Assembly (NCBI GenBank): GCA_005800815.1 | Contig: SYEK01000003.1 | Location: 1 to 47,562 of the forward strand | Source: Actinomycetota bacterium | GTDB taxonomy: Bacteria; Actinomycetota; Actinomycetes; Nanopelagicales; Nanopelagicaceae | Direction: 5' to 3' | Length of the DNA: 47,562 nucleotides | Part shown: in pieces, positions 17,344 to 28,935 of the stretch | How positions within the stretch are numbered: the first letter of the stretch is position 1 | Layout of the letters: every line of letters starts with the position of its first letter | Program-made: the position numbers and the translations under genes | Notes under the pieces: generated by a model | What the model saw: the letters and a program-made list of their open reading frames with translations, nothing else | What the model was told of the DNA's origin: nothing | Database searches by the model: none

Positions 17344-17913
17344 TTAGGCGCTATAGATCACCACGTAGCGGTGTGGATCCTCTCCATCTGACTCACTAGT
17401 TAGCCCTAGCTCCTGGATAGTGTCGTGGATAATCTTGCGCTCAAAGGCGTTCATCGGGGCCAATTTGACGCAGTTTCCCGTTGATTTCACCTGCGAGGCC
17501 ATCTCAGTGGCCAACTTCTTGAGCTCAACCCGCTTTCCGCCTCGAAAGTTATCGATATCGAGCATAAGCCGCGAGCGATCCCCCGTCGATGTCTGCACCG
17601 CAAGGCGGGTTAACTCCTGAATGGCATCAAGGACCTCTCCTTGGCTACCAACCAGGTGGGCGAGTTTGCCACCGACGATAGCAAGTGAGGCTCGATCATT
17701 CTCCACATCGATATCGATATCTCCATCTAAATCGGCGATATCAAGGAGTGCCTCAAGATAGTCGGCGGCGATATCACCCTCCTCCTCCAGTTTGCCCACC
17801 CCTTTAAGGGGCTTTTCCTGCTCTGAGAGCTCTATCTCATCTGCACTCTTCTCTTTCGCCTTGAGTTCAGGCTCTTCCGTAGCCTTTTTGGCCTGTGCCT
17901 TTGTCCTTGCCAT
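17344..17913 (-). CDS. jag: R3H/KH RNA-binding protein Jag (KhpB)
   Basis: A 189-residue cytoplasmic RNA-binding protein. The first 60 residues are charged and Lys/Glu-rich, probably disordered. A KH-like domain with the GxxG loop GSQG follows (about residues 95-125), and an R3H domain is at the C-terminus (AFERKIIHDTIQELGLTSES then HRYVVI). Jag/KhpB proteins in Gram-positive bacteria bind small RNAs and influence cell elongation. It sits between yidC and rsmG in the usual order; the rsmG start codon begins at the base after its stop codon. Confidence 0.92.
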   Translation of the reverse strand: MARTKAQAKKATEEPELKAKEKSADEIELSEQEKPLKGVGKLEEEGDIAADYLEALLDIADLDGDIDIDVENDRASLAIVGGKLAHLVGSQGEVLDAIQELTRLAVQTSTGDRSRLMLDIDNFRGGKRVELKKLATEMASQVKSTGNCVKLAPMNAFERKIIHDTIQELGLTSESDGEDPHRYVVIYSA

Positions 17914-17983
17914 CTCTTCTCACTCTCCCTGCCGGGTTTGGGGTATATTGATAGGTTTTGAGGTGATTTGTACTAAATTTGGC

Positions 17984-18889
17984 CTACTTATTCTTCTTTT
18001 TCTTCTTTTTGGGCTGCTGACGCTGACCTTTGGGATCTACCACTGGCTCTGCCGGGGTATCGGATGAGTCTGGATTGAGGCCATTTTTGAGATTCTTTTT
18101 ACGGGTCAGCTCCTCAAAGGCTGGAGAGCCTGGGGTTGGGTTGCGTTTAATGACGTAGTACTGCTGTCCCCAGGTCCAAAAGTTTGTAGTCGACCAATAA
18201 ATCAACACGCCGATAGGAAAGTTAACACCGGTAATCGCAAAGATTACTGGGAATGCATACAACATGATCTTTTGCTGCTGCAACATCATGTTGTTGCTCG
18301 AATCCATCTTTGGCATACCTTTTAACATCAACTGTCGCTGAGTGGTAAATGTTGTCAATGACATGATGAAGATCAAAAAAACTGTCACGATTTTTACCGT
18401 TGTGATGTCTGTACCAAGAAATGTCTGAGAGATAGGTGCTCCGAAGAAGGTAGCGTTAGCCGCACTGACCACATCATCTTGTGTCAGTACTCCATACTTT
18501 ACTGGAGGATTTTTGCCGATCCCGTTGAGCACTGTAAAGAGAGCAAAGAAGATGGGGGCCTGGGCAAGAATCGGAAAACATGATGCAAGTGGGTTGGTTT
18601 TATGCTCCTTATACAACTTCATCATCTCTTCAGATTGCTTCTGCCTATCATCTTTGAATTTCTTTTGAATCTGCTTCATCTGTGGTTGCAGCGCAGTCAG
18701 AGCGCGCTGGCTCTTTATCTGCTTGACAAAAAGTGGAATCAAAATAATACGGATCAGTATGACAAGACCTACTATCGCTAGCGACCAGGAAACCCCGCTG
18801 TCTGTTCCGAAGAAAGGTGAGAGAAAATCATGGAGTGTCACAATCACCCAAGAAACAGCGATATATAAGGGTTTTAGGACACTATCCAT
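17984..18889 (-). CDS. yidC: membrane protein insertase YidC/Oxa1
   Basis: Inserts membrane proteins together with or without SecYEG. The 301-residue protein has the five-helix Oxa1 core: a first segment ending FFGTDSGVSW, VILIRIILIPLFVKQIKSQ with the functionally important groove arginine, the cytoplasmic hairpin (QKKFKDDRQKQSEEMMKLYKEH), LASCFPILAQAPIFFALF, and a C-terminal WSTTNFWTWGQQYYV. It lacks the large N-terminal periplasmic domain of proteobacteria. The tail is a run of lysines (KKKKKKNK) likely to contact ribosomes. Its start overlaps the yidD end by eight bases. Confidence 0.95.
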   Translation of the reverse strand: MDSVLKPLYIAVSWVIVTLHDFLSPFFGTDSGVSWSLAIVGLVILIRIILIPLFVKQIKSQRALTALQPQMKQIQKKFKDDRQKQSEEMMKLYKEHKTNPLASCFPILAQAPIFFALFTVLNGIGKNPPVKYGVLTQDDVVSAANATFFGAPISQTFLGTDITTVKIVTVFLIFIMSLTTFTTQRQLMLKGMPKMDSSNNMMLQQQKIMLYAFPVIFAITGVNFPIGVLIYWSTTNFWTWGQQYYVIKRNPTPGSPAFEELTRKKNLKNGLNPDSSDTPAEPVVDPKGQRQQPKKKKKKNK

Positions 18890-19115
18890 TGGTTATTACC
18901 TTCTCTCTCACGCCTACGTAATCGATGCCACCATGTGACCATGGATTACAGCGCATCAAGCGCCACATGCTCATGGCGACACCTTTTATCCCATGGTTCT
19001 CAATAGCAGTGACTGCATAGTTCGAGCATGATGGGTAGTACTTACAACGAGGGGCACAGATGGGTGAGATCCATTTTTGATACATCTTGATTGGTGCTAT
19101 CACAAGCCTTCTCAT
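18882..19115 (-). CDS. yidD: membrane protein insertion efficiency factor YidD
   Basis: A 77-residue protein starting MRRLVIAPIKMYQKWISP, with the conserved cysteines of the family in CAPRCKYYPSCSNYA and the RLMRCNPWSHGGIDYV end. YidD assists YidC-dependent insertion at the inner membrane. The start at 19115 is chosen because it overlaps the rnpA stop as ATGA and removes 23 upstream residues that only shadow rnpA. No good SD is seen, so translation is probably coupled to rnpA. Overlaps yidC by eight bases. Confidence 0.93.
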   Translation of the reverse strand: MRRLVIAPIKMYQKWISPICAPRCKYYPSCSNYAVTAIENHGIKGVAMSMWRLMRCNPWSHGGIDYVGVREKVITNG

Positions 19116-19468
19116 TTTCTCATAGCCTGTTCTTTTGCTTTCCTCACCAGGGTCGTAAGGATCTGGGTGAGCTCTAGGCAACACTCTGCCCCTGAAGAGT
19201 TACCCAAGCCTCGGATAACAAGAAGGGATCCATCCGGTAGTTTTGAATACTGCTCACGTAAGCAGTGACGTAGCTTGCGTGCCAGGCGATGTCGAAGAAC
19301 AGAGCCACCAATATTTTTACCGATGATTAGCCCCACACGAGCGGGATGAGTTGATTCGCCCTCTATATAAAGATAGCCAACAAAATGGGTTGATGAGGAG
19401 CGAAGACCACTCTTTGTTGCACGGAGAAAATCCCCGCTCTCAGTAAGCCGTGCAGTCTTAGCCAGCAC
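19112..19468 (-). CDS. rnpA: ribonuclease P protein component
   Basis: Protein subunit of RNase P, which trims tRNA 5' ends. The 118-residue basic protein begins MLAKTARLTESGDFLRATKSG (GTG start) and contains the RNR-type motif GKNIGGSVLRHRLARKLRH (about residues 49-67). Length is normal. It lies 21 bases after rpmH and overlaps yidD by four bases, the near-universal rpmH-rnpA-yidD-yidC order. Confidence 0.94.
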   Translation of the reverse strand: MLAKTARLTESGDFLRATKSGLRSSSTHFVGYLYIEGESTHPARVGLIIGKNIGGSVLRHRLARKLRHCLREQYSKLPDGSLLVIRGLGNSSGAECCLELTQILTTLVRKAKEQAMRK

Positions 19469-19489
19469 GAATATCTCCCTGTTAAGGCC

Positions 19490-19627
19490 TTATGCCGACA
19501 GTCGAGCGCGACCTTTGAGGCGACGGGCGGCAAGAACTGCGCGCCCTGCACGAGTTGCCATGCGTGCGCGGAAGCCATGCTTTTTTGCGCGTCGGCGCGC
19601 ATTGGGCTGAAAGGTACGTTTTGTCAT
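19490..19627 (-). CDS. rpmH: 50S ribosomal protein L34
   Basis: A 45-residue, highly basic large-subunit protein: [19 protein letters not shown] at the start, then [20 protein letters not shown] and RARLSA at the end. This is a full-length L34 read directly from the minus strand. It begins the rpmH-rnpA-yidD-yidC-jag-rsmG-parA-parB series, divergent from dnaA. An AGGAGC SD lies just upstream. Control is probably from the 275-base gap shared with dnaA. Confidence 0.95.
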   Translation of the reverse strand: MTKRTFQPNARRRAKKHGFRARMATRAGRAVLAARRLKGRARLSA

Positions 19628-19754
19628 GTAAAGCTCCTAAAAAGAGTACATACGGGTGCGGCCAGAGATGCGGGGGAAGCGAGGATGCAACGGTAGAGGT
19701 CTGGGGATAAGCCGGTCAAACCGATCCCCTGGGCCCGGTATGGCCGGCTTTGAA

Positions 19755-19888
19755 TGTGGATAACTAGTTGCTTTTTTCTCACTTTCGCTCTACTTTGCCC
19801 TTCCCTCCAGAGATTTCCCCAAATCTGGGGCCTTGCAAGGGCTCAACCTGGGGTTTAGACCACAGGCTGTGGATAACCCTGTGGATAT
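19755..19888. promoter_or_regulatory. DnaA boxes upstream of dnaA
   Basis: The rpmH-dnaA gap holds two perfect DnaA boxes in the TGTGGATAA orientation (19755-19763 and 19868-19876) and one with a single mismatch (TGTGGATAT, 19880-19888). The last two lie within 35 bases of the dnaA start, suggesting autoregulation of dnaA or a bipartite origin. Confidence 0.8.
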
Positions 19889-19902
19889 CAGAGAGGTTGA
19901 TT

Positions 19903-21309
19903 ATGGATGTCAAAGAGGTGGAGCTGAGCGCTCTGTGGGGCCGGGTTATCGAAGAGGTCGCACTGGATGCGCCACAACACCGTGCATTTCTTAAGCTCTC
20001 AAAACCCCTTGGTCTACTCCATAACAGCGATCAAACTACTTTATTGATCGCTACACCAAACCTGTTCGCAAAAGATGTCTTAGAGAGTCGTCTGCGCACA
20101 TCTGTCGGTGATGTTCTCACCCGCGAACTTGGTGAAAAGACAGTGATCGCTGTGACCGTCGATGAGGCGCTGGAGGTAAATAGCGCATCGATGCCTGAGA
20201 TTGATATTGACTTTGTTGTAGATAAACCACGGGTTGGAAGGGATGAGTTTTCGACCTCGAATCAACAAAACATAGAGCTTTCACAGTTAAATCCTCGTTA
20301 TGTTTTTGATAAGTTTGTTGTTGGCTCCTCAAATCGGTTTGCTCACGCCGCTGCCGTTGCCGTAGCAGAGGCTCCTGCCAAGGCTTATAACCCACTCTTT
20401 ATTTATGGTGATTCAGGATTGGGTAAAACCCATCTCCTTCACGCTATTGGGGCCTATGCCAAAGAGTTGTATGGCAATGTCCGAGTGCGCTATGTCTCCT
20501 CTGAGGAGTTCACCAATGATTTTATTAACTCGATCCGCGATGATAAGGCTTCGGCATTTCAGCGGCGCTACCGCGATTTAGATGTCCTGATCATCGATGA
20601 CATCCAATTCTTGGAGAATAAAGAGCGTACCCAAGAGGAGTTCTTCCACACATTCAATACTTTATATAACGCCAACAAGCAGATCGTCATCTCAAGTGAT
20701 CGCCCTCCAAAACAGTTGACGACACTTGAGGACCGCTTGCGCAGTAGATTCGAGTGGGGTTTGATCACTGATATTCAACCTCCAGAGCTTGAGACCCGTA
20801 TTGCGATTTTGCGCAAAAAGGCCGCACAAGATAAATTGAATGCACCTGATGATGTCTTGGAGTACATCGCAAGTAAGATTTCGACAAATATCCGCGAACT
20901 CGAAGGTGCACTTATCCGTGTTACCGCCTTTGCCTCCTTAAACCGACAGAGTGTTGATCTATCTTTAGCAGAGATAGTTTTAAAGGATTTAATCCCTGAT
21001 GAGATCAATCTAGAGATCACAGGCTCAACGATCATGGCTCAGACCGCGACCTACTTCTCATTGACGATAGATGATCTCTGTGGGACCTCTCGCTCACGAG
21101 TTTTAGTCAACGCCCGTCAGATAGCTATGTATCTGTGCCGAGAGCTCACCGAGCTCTCCCTACCTAAGATTGGCCAGACCTTCGGGGGACGCGATCACAC
21201 GACTGTTATGCATGCAGATCGAAAGATCCGTCAACTTATGGCCGAGCGCCGCTCGATCTATAACCAAGTGACAGAGTTGACCAACAGGATCAAACAGCAG
21301 GTGAGGTAG
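19903..21309 (+). CDS. dnaA: chromosomal replication initiator DnaA
   Basis: AAA+ initiator that binds DnaA boxes and melts the origin. The 468-residue protein has domain I at the N-terminus ([10 protein letters not shown]), a short linker, the AAA+ domain with Walker [10 protein letters not shown] and Walker [11 protein letters not shown], and a C-terminal HTH with the DnaA signature [14 protein letters not shown]. It is shorter than the mycobacterial (507) and Streptomyces (over 600) proteins because domain II is small. The start ATG at 19903 follows a GAGAGG purine tract; the open frame extends 45 codons further upstream, but that part runs through DnaA boxes and is not DnaA-like. Confidence 0.96.
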   Translation: MDVKEVELSALWGRVIEEVALDAPQHRAFLKLSKPLGLLHNSDQTTLLIATPNLFAKDVLESRLRTSVGDVLTRELGEKTVIAVTVDEALEVNSASMPEIDIDFVVDKPRVGRDEFSTSNQQNIELSQLNPRYVFDKFVVGSSNRFAHAAAVAVAEAPAKAYNPLFIYGDSGLGKTHLLHAIGAYAKELYGNVRVRYVSSEEFTNDFINSIRDDKASAFQRRYRDLDVLIIDDIQFLENKERTQEEFFHTFNTLYNANKQIVISSDRPPKQLTTLEDRLRSRFEWGLITDIQPPELETRIAILRKKAAQDKLNAPDDVLEYIASKISTNIRELEGALIRVTAFASLNRQSVDLSLAEIVLKDLIPDEINLEITGSTIMAQTATYFSLTIDDLCGTSRSRVLVNARQIAMYLCRELTELSLPKIGQTFGGRDHTTVMHADRKIRQLMAERRSIYNQVTELTNRIKQQVR

Positions 21310-21618
21310 ATATGCCCGTATTCTCCCTATTAGGGATACTTGCCCCCAATTGGGGATAAGTTGTGGATATAAAAGGGGTTTTCCTTATTTTCTGTGTATA
21401 GATTGAATAGTGCTTGAGAGGAAGCGGGGGTAAGGGATGAGTATTCACCGGTTTATACACAGATCTCACTGGTTTATCCACAGGGTTGGTTGTGGGTCAG
21501 AGGGTGCTGAGCAGGGCTTTTCCCTCTCATCCACAATAGTCGGCTCTGGTTACTACGACTACCTTTATATATCTAAAGGTGGGTGTGAAAAGAACCTTTC
21601 ACGGCATGGGGGAAAGAG
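21310..21618. other. oriC, dnaA-dnaN intergenic replication origin
   Basis: This 309-base gene-free stretch has a cluster of DnaA-box-like 9-mers in both orientations: TGGGGATAA 21351-21359, TGTGGATAT 21362-21370, TGTGTATAG 21392-21400, TTATACACA 21453-21461, perfect TTATCCACA 21474-21482 and TCATCCACA 21527-21535. AT-rich candidates for the unwinding element are about 21366-21412 and 21561-21580. Location between dnaA and dnaN is the standard actinobacterial origin. Confidence 0.88.
21561..21580. repeat. AT-rich perfect inverted repeat upstream of dnaN
   Basis: ACCTTTA (21561-21567) and TAAAGGT (21574-21580) form a perfect seven-base inverted repeat around the TATATC centre. It lies 38 bases before the dnaN start, so it may be part of the dnaN promoter, an operator, or the unwinding element. 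Confidence 0.55.
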
Positions 21619-22749
21619 ATGAAGTTTATTGTCGAACAATCTGTATTAGTTGATGGGGTTAATTGGGTCTCACGAAGCCTTTCGACGCGACCTATTAAGA
21701 CAGAGCTCTTGGGGATCCTCATCGATGCAACAGGAGGGGAGATTCATCTCTCAGCCTCTGATCTTGAGACGGCCAGTAAGTCGCATTTTCCTGCAGAGAT
21801 TAAAGAGGGTGGAAAGGTATTGGTCTCTGGACGTCTACTCGCCGAGATAGCACGATCACTTCCCAATAAACCAATAAGTTTCGTATTAGAGGGAACCCGG
21901 GTCTTAGTCACTAGCGCAAGTGCAAAATTTACCTTACCCACCCTATCTATCGATGAGTACCCAAAGCTGCCCGAACTGCCGGAAAAGACAGGGGTAATTG
22001 CCAGCGACCTATTTGCCACAGCGGTCTCTCAAGTAGCCATAGCCGCAGGGCGCGATGACTCTCTACCCACACTTACAGGGGTGCATGTGGAGATCACGGA
22101 GGATACCCTCACACTAGCTGCGACCGATAGGTATCGCTTGGCCGTGCGCGAAATACAGTGGCGACCATCAACACCAAATTTTTCCACGACGGCATTATTG
22201 CGCGCTCGCACAATCGCAGATGCAGCGAAATCATTAATAGGGTCAAAAGATGTCTCACTCTCCTTTGCAGCAGCTAGCAGCAATGATCGTCTAGCAGGCT
22301 TTGCAAGCGATGGTCGAACGATGACCTCTCGGATGCTAGATGGGACATTTCCGCCCTATAGGCACCTTCTCCCACAAGAGGTCACAACAACGGCCCTTAT
22401 TGAGGTCAGCACACTTCTAGACTCTGTAAAACGCGTGGCACTTGTCACCGATAAGACCGTTCCACTACGTCTGAACTTTAGCAACAACACCCTTTCTCTG
22501 GAGGCAGGTGCTGGGGAAGAGGCACAGGCCACAGAGGCAATACAAATTCTCTTAACAGGTGAAGATATCTCAATAGCCTTTAATCCAGTCTTTCTCGCCG
22601 ATGGCTTAACGGCAGTAGGCACAAAGTTCGTGCAGATATCATTTACAGGGGCCAATAAACCAGCGATTTTGATGGGAAAGAGTGATAAAGACGGTGCACC
22701 CATCGAGAATTATCGCTATCTATTGATGCCTATGCGTTACGCCTCTTAA
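21619..22749 (+). CDS. dnaN: DNA polymerase III beta subunit (sliding clamp)
   Basis: Ring-shaped clamp that tethers DNA polymerase III. The 376-residue protein has the three repeated clamp domains; typical stretches are LLGILIDATGGEIHLSASD in domain 1, TLAATDRYRLAVRE in domain 2, and the C-terminal LLMPMRYAS (the usual LMPMR ending). An SD-like GGGGAAAGAG directly precedes the ATG. It lies between the origin and recF, and recF begins 14 bases after it, so dnaN-recF-dciA are probably one transcript. Confidence 0.96.
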   Translation: MKFIVEQSVLVDGVNWVSRSLSTRPIKTELLGILIDATGGEIHLSASDLETASKSHFPAEIKEGGKVLVSGRLLAEIARSLPNKPISFVLEGTRVLVTSASAKFTLPTLSIDEYPKLPELPEKTGVIASDLFATAVSQVAIAAGRDDSLPTLTGVHVEITEDTLTLAATDRYRLAVREIQWRPSTPNFSTTALLRARTIADAAKSLIGSKDVSLSFAAASSNDRLAGFASDGRTMTSRMLDGTFPPYRHLLPQEVTTTALIEVSTLLDSVKRVALVTDKTVPLRLNFSNNTLSLEAGAGEEAQATEAIQILLTGEDISIAFNPVFLADGLTAVGTKFVQISFTGANKPAILMGKSDKDGAPIENYRYLLMPMRYAS

Positions 22750-22763
22750 TAAAAGAGTTGTGT

Positions 22764-23858
22764 GTGCGCATCAACAAGTTGGAGTTGACCAACTTTCGCT
22801 CCTACCCCTCATTAAAACTAAAGATGCAGCCCGGGACCACCACCTTCATCGGTGATAATGGCTCGGGTAAGACTAATATCGCTGAGGCCTTGATCTATCT
22901 CTCATCCCTTTCATCCCACCGAACGGCAGGCAATGCACCACTGATTACCTTGGGGGCACAACAGGCCGTTATCAGAGCAGAGATCGAGCGAGAGTCCCGG
23001 TTCTTACAGATAGACCTTGAGATAAATGCAGCCAAGGCGAACAAGGCCAAACTCAATCTCAACCCCACCCGCAGTCAACGAGAGATTCTCGGTGCCTGCC
23101 AGGTCGTCTACTTCTCACCTGAGGATCTGGACTTAGTCAGGGGTGAGCCCGGGATCCGGCGAGATTTTCTCGATCGCTTACTGGTCAGCCGTACCCCTAG
23201 GTTGGTCGGGGTGATCACAGATTATGAACGTGTTATCAAACAGCGCAACGCCCTATTAAAGACCAGAGCATCAACAACTGCGCTAGTCCCCTGGAATGAG
23301 CAGTTAATCAAGCTAGGGGCAGAGTTGACCGCCGAGAGAATCGCCTTGGTGGATGCACTCAACCCATGGGTGGGTACTCACTACGCCAATCTCAATGAGG
23401 TCAAGAGCGCTTGGATATCATATAAATGCAGCACAGAGGGTGTTAATAGCAGTAGTGAAAACAACACAAGGCTCTTGTCGGCACGCTTGGAGGAGTTGGC
23501 CTACCAGGAGATCGAACGGGGTGTCTCATTGGTTGGCCCACATCGCGATGATCTACACCTACAACTCGGTGATTTTCCCGCCAAGGGGTATGCAAGTCAT
23601 GGTGAGTCATGGTCTATAGCACTATCTCTTCGTATCGGAGCATTCAACTTATTAAAGAGTGAAGGTGCAGAGCCAATCTTGATCCTAGATGATGTATTCG
23701 CAGAGCTCGATGAGATAAGGCGTAGTCAATTGATCTCTGCAATACTGATTGCAGAGCAGACGATCATCACCGCTGCCGTTGAAAACGATCTACCAGCGCA
23801 GCTTCTAACACAGAAGTTCTATGTCACCCCAGGCAGCGTCACACGAAGTAGAAGTTAA
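22764..23858 (+). CDS. recF: DNA replication and repair protein RecF
   Basis: SMC-like ATPase that helps load RecA at single-stranded gaps. The 364-residue protein starts RINKLELTNFRSYPSLKL and has Walker A GDNGSGKTN (about residues 30-38), the ABC-type signature region around GESWSIALSLR and Walker B EPILILDDVFAELD. I choose GTG 22764 because the purine tract AAAAGAG ends six bases upstream; a TTG two codons earlier touches that tract. Its stop overlaps the next start as TAATG. Confidence 0.94.
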   Translation: MRINKLELTNFRSYPSLKLKMQPGTTTFIGDNGSGKTNIAEALIYLSSLSSHRTAGNAPLITLGAQQAVIRAEIERESRFLQIDLEINAAKANKAKLNLNPTRSQREILGACQVVYFSPEDLDLVRGEPGIRRDFLDRLLVSRTPRLVGVITDYERVIKQRNALLKTRASTTALVPWNEQLIKLGAELTAERIALVDALNPWVGTHYANLNEVKSAWISYKCSTEGVNSSSENNTRLLSARLEELAYQEIERGVSLVGPHRDDLHLQLGDFPAKGYASHGESWSIALSLRIGAFNLLKSEGAEPILILDDVFAELDEIRRSQLISAILIAEQTIITAAVENDLPAQLLTQKFYVTPGSVTRSRS

Positions 23859-24316
23859 TGCAAAGACGTGATCTGGCCCTTGATTTATTTAGAAGTTTTA
23901 AATCAGGAGTGGTAAAAAAATCAAACAAAACTGAGCCACCCAGGCGCTCGGGAAAGCCTGGGGATCCCGAGTTGATAGCAGGGGTGCTTAATGAGCTAAT
24001 CGCAGAGCGTGAGTGGGACAGCGGTTTAGCCGAGGGTAATTTATTTATCACCTGGCCACAGATAGTCGGTGGTGATATAGCCGCACACACAACACCACTC
24101 TCGATCTCTGATGGGGTATTAACAGTTCAAACATCATCGACGGCATGGGCGACGCAGTTGACCTTGGTCTCCACGCAGTTACTCACCACAATCCAGAGTG
24201 ATCCAAGTGGGGCCACTGTTATAAAACTCCTCTTTCTGGGGCCTTTGGCCCCCAACTGGAAGAAGGGCATTCGCAGCATCCGAAATGCTAAAGGCCCCCG
24301 AGATACCTACGGCTGA
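23858..24316 (+). CDS. dciA: DciA-like DUF721 helicase-loading protein
   Basis: A 152-residue DUF721 protein. The N-terminal third is basic and low complexity (SFKSGVVKKSNKTEPPRRSG); the DUF721 domain follows, with LAEGNLFITWPQIVGGDIAAHT and LTVQTSSTAWATQL. DUF721/DciA proteins take the place of DnaC/DnaI and interact with the replicative helicase in most bacteria; actinobacteria keep the gene between recF and gyrB (Rv0004 in Mycobacterium). The start overlaps the recF stop by one base. Confidence 0.88.
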   Translation: MQRRDLALDLFRSFKSGVVKKSNKTEPPRRSGKPGDPELIAGVLNELIAEREWDSGLAEGNLFITWPQIVGGDIAAHTTPLSISDGVLTVQTSSTAWATQLTLVSTQLLTTIQSDPSGATVIKLLFLGPLAPNWKKGIRSIRNAKGPRDTYG

Positions 24317-24474
24317 TAGTCTCCCCCTAGGCCAAGGGTTTATCGCTCGGCTATACCCACACCTAGCCCTTTTCTCGGCTATCTCTGGCCTGGTTTTACG
24401 ACTAGGATAAAGCTCTGAAATCAGGAATATCCCTCCAAATGCCTTCCTGGGCGGTTTGGGCAGGCGTGAAATGA

Positions 24475-26439
<1,965 letters not shown>

Positions 26440-28935
26440 ATGGAGGATCTCAACCCGAACAAGTTGGACTCCTTCGATAAGATCGAGGGCGTTGATCTTC
26501 AAGTGGAGATGGCCCGCTCATACCTTGACTATGCGATGTCGGTCATCGTTGGGCGTGCTCTGCCAGATGTCCGTGATGGGTTAAAACCAGTTCATCGCCG
26601 CGTCCTTTATGCCATGTATGACGCGGGGTATCGTCCAGATAAGGGCTATTACAAATCCTCACGCATCGTGGGCGATGTGATGGGAAATTACCATCCACAC
26701 GGAGATGGGGCGATCTACGACTCGGTTGTTCGCTTAGCCCAGCACTGGTCGCTTCGGTACCTATTAATCGATGGAAATGGAAACTTCGGTTCACCAGGTA
26801 ATGATCCTGCCGCGGCTATGCGCTATACCGAGGCCCGACTCTCTCCTATAGCCATGGAGATGATGCGCGATATCGATGAAGATACCGTCGACTATGTTTT
26901 GAACTATGACGGGCGCTCACAGGAGCCAACCGTCTTACCTTCACGTTTTCCTAATCTGCTCGTCAATGGAAGTGCTGGGATCGCCGTGGGGATGGCGACG
27001 AATATCCCACCCCACAACCTGCATGAGATCGGTGAGGCGGTCATCTACAGCCTTGATCATCCAGAGCTCAAACAGGAAGAGCTTCTCAACGCCCTTCTAA
27101 AGATCGTCAAAGGTCCAGATTTTCCTACTAAAGCCCTCATTGTTGGACGAGGCGGGATCGAGGATGCATATCGAACAGGCCGTGGATCGATCACGATGCG
27201 CGCAGTGGTGCAGGTAGAAGAGATCAACAAACGGACATGTTTGGTCATTAGCGAACTGCCCTATCAGGTCAACCCAGATAATTTAGCGCTCAAGATCGCC
27301 GAGCTCGTCAAAGATGGAAAGATCAAAGGCATCGCAGATGTTCGTGATGAGGGTAATGAGCGTTTAGGTCAGCGGTTGGTTGTGGTCTTACACAGTAGCG
27401 CTATCCCTAAGGTGATCCTCAATAATTTATACAAACACACACAGTTACAAGATACCTTCGGGGCAAATATGTTGGCACTAGTAGATGGTGTCCCCCGAAC
27501 CTTGCGTCTAGATGAGTTCATCCGTTACTACATCGAACATCAGATTCAGGTCGTTGTGCGGCGCACCAAGTTCCGCCTGACTGAAAAAGAGCGTCGGGCA
27601 CATATTTTGCAAGGTTATCTCAAGGCCCTTGATGCCCTCGATGCCGTGATCGCATTGATCCGTGCCTCCAGGACACCGGAGGAGGCACGGACAGGCTTGA
27701 TGGGGCTACTAGATGTCGATGAGATCCAAGCGAATGCAATCCTGGATATGCAGCTGCGGCGCATCGCAGCACTTGAGCGTCAGAAGATTAACGATGAGTA
27801 TGACGGGCTGATGTCTGAGATCATCGAACTCAATGCGATATTAATCAGCGCAGACAAACAGCGCGAGATCGTTAAAAACGAACTTGTCGAACTTGTCGCA
27901 AAGTATGGTGATCAGCGTCGCACCCAGATAATCGCCAGTGAGGGTGATTTCAGTGCCGAGGATCTAATCCCGGATCAAGATGTGGTTGTGACGATCACTC
28001 GAGGCGGTTACTCCAAACGCACTATGGCCGAGCTCTATCGCTCACAACGCCGCGGTGGCCGTGGTGTCAAGGGCGCAGCGTTGAAAGAGGATGATGTTGT
28101 TGATCATTTCTTTGTCGCATCAACACATGATTGGCTTCTATTCTTTACCAATCAAGGTCGCGTCTATCGTTCGAAGGTACATGAGCTGCCAGATGCAGGT
28201 CGTGATGCCCGCGGACAACATGTAGCCAACCTCATGGCCTTCAAACCACAGGAGAAGATTGCAGAAGTCTTATCACTCAAGGACTACACAATCTCACCAT
28301 TTTTGGTTCTTGCAACCAAACGCGGGCTCATCAAGAAAACTCCGTTGGCAGAGTTTGACTCACCACGCAATGGTGGCCTGATTGCCATTGCACTCAAACC
28401 AGGCGATGAGGTCGTCGGGGCTTCTTTAGTCAATAGTGGCGATGAACTTCTTCTGGTATCGACAAAAGGCATGTCACTTCGACTCACATCAGATAATGAA
28501 TCGTTGCGCCCGATGGGTAGGTCAACTACTGGGGTGATAGGGATGAAGTTTCGTACAGGAGATTCATTACTCACAATGGCACGTGTAGATGGCGATCTTG
28601 CGGCGAACTCATTTGTCTTTACTGCAACAGATGGTGGCTTCGGGAAGAAGACCCCGATCGGTGAGTATCGACTACAAGGCAGGGGTGGTCTGGGAATCAA
28701 GGCGGCAAAGATTAATGAGGACTCGCGTGGCTCATTGGTGGGTGCTCTAGTCCTGCGTGATGAGGATGAGGTTTTGGCTATCACATCCACTGGGACCGTT
28801 ATGCGAACAACGGCGGCACAAGTGCGCCAAACAGGACGCGACTCTATGGGTGTGCGCCTGGTCAATCTTGATGAGGGCGTATCGCTGGTGTCGGTGACCA
28901 AAAATAGCGAGGATGAGATTTCCTCCAAAAGTTAG
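26440..28935 (+). CDS. gyrA: DNA gyrase subunit A
   Basis: DNA-cutting subunit of gyrase. The 831-residue protein has the winged-helix domain with [11 protein letters not shown] (quinolone-determining region, Gly90 and Asp94) and the catalytic Tyr129 in AMRYTEARL, then a coiled-coil and C-terminal beta-pinwheel containing the GyrA-box-like QRRGGRG (about residues 535-541). ATG follows the gyrB stop with no spacer. The last residues are EDEISSKS; the end of the gene is part of a 169-base direct repeat whose second copy lies beyond the formate dehydrogenase gene. Confidence 0.97.
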   Translation: MEDLNPNKLDSFDKIEGVDLQVEMARSYLDYAMSVIVGRALPDVRDGLKPVHRRVLYAMYDAGYRPDKGYYKSSRIVGDVMGNYHPHGDGAIYDSVVRLAQHWSLRYLLIDGNGNFGSPGNDPAAAMRYTEARLSPIAMEMMRDIDEDTVDYVLNYDGRSQEPTVLPSRFPNLLVNGSAGIAVGMATNIPPHNLHEIGEAVIYSLDHPELKQEELLNALLKIVKGPDFPTKALIVGRGGIEDAYRTGRGSITMRAVVQVEEINKRTCLVISELPYQVNPDNLALKIAELVKDGKIKGIADVRDEGNERLGQRLVVVLHSSAIPKVILNNLYKHTQLQDTFGANMLALVDGVPRTLRLDEFIRYYIEHQIQVVVRRTKFRLTEKERRAHILQGYLKALDALDAVIALIRASRTPEEARTGLMGLLDVDEIQANAILDMQLRRIAALERQKINDEYDGLMSEIIELNAILISADKQREIVKNELVELVAKYGDQRRTQIIASEGDFSAEDLIPDQDVVVTITRGGYSKRTMAELYRSQRRGGRGVKGAALKEDDVVDHFFVASTHDWLLFFTNQGRVYRSKVHELPDAGRDARGQHVANLMAFKPQEKIAEVLSLKDYTISPFLVLATKRGLIKKTPLAEFDSPRNGGLIAIALKPGDEVVGASLVNSGDELLLVSTKGMSLRLTSDNESLRPMGRSTTGVIGMKFRTGDSLLTMARVDGDLAANSFVFTATDGGFGKKTPIGEYRLQGRGGLGIKAAKINEDSRGSLVGALVLRDEDEVLAITSTGTVMRTTAAQVRQTGRDSMGVRLVNLDEGVSLVSVTKNSEDEISSKS

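Noticed and set aside
19768-19902. 45-codon upstream extension of DnaA
   Set aside because: It covers DnaA boxes and shows no DnaA similarity; the ATG at 19903 has a purine tract at normal distance and a domain-I-like start.
28284-28928. Long minus-strand open frame (214 codons) inside gyrA
   Set aside because: It is antisense to a highly conserved gyrase domain, rich in Ser/Arg/Pro as expected from a shadow frame, and has no family motifs.
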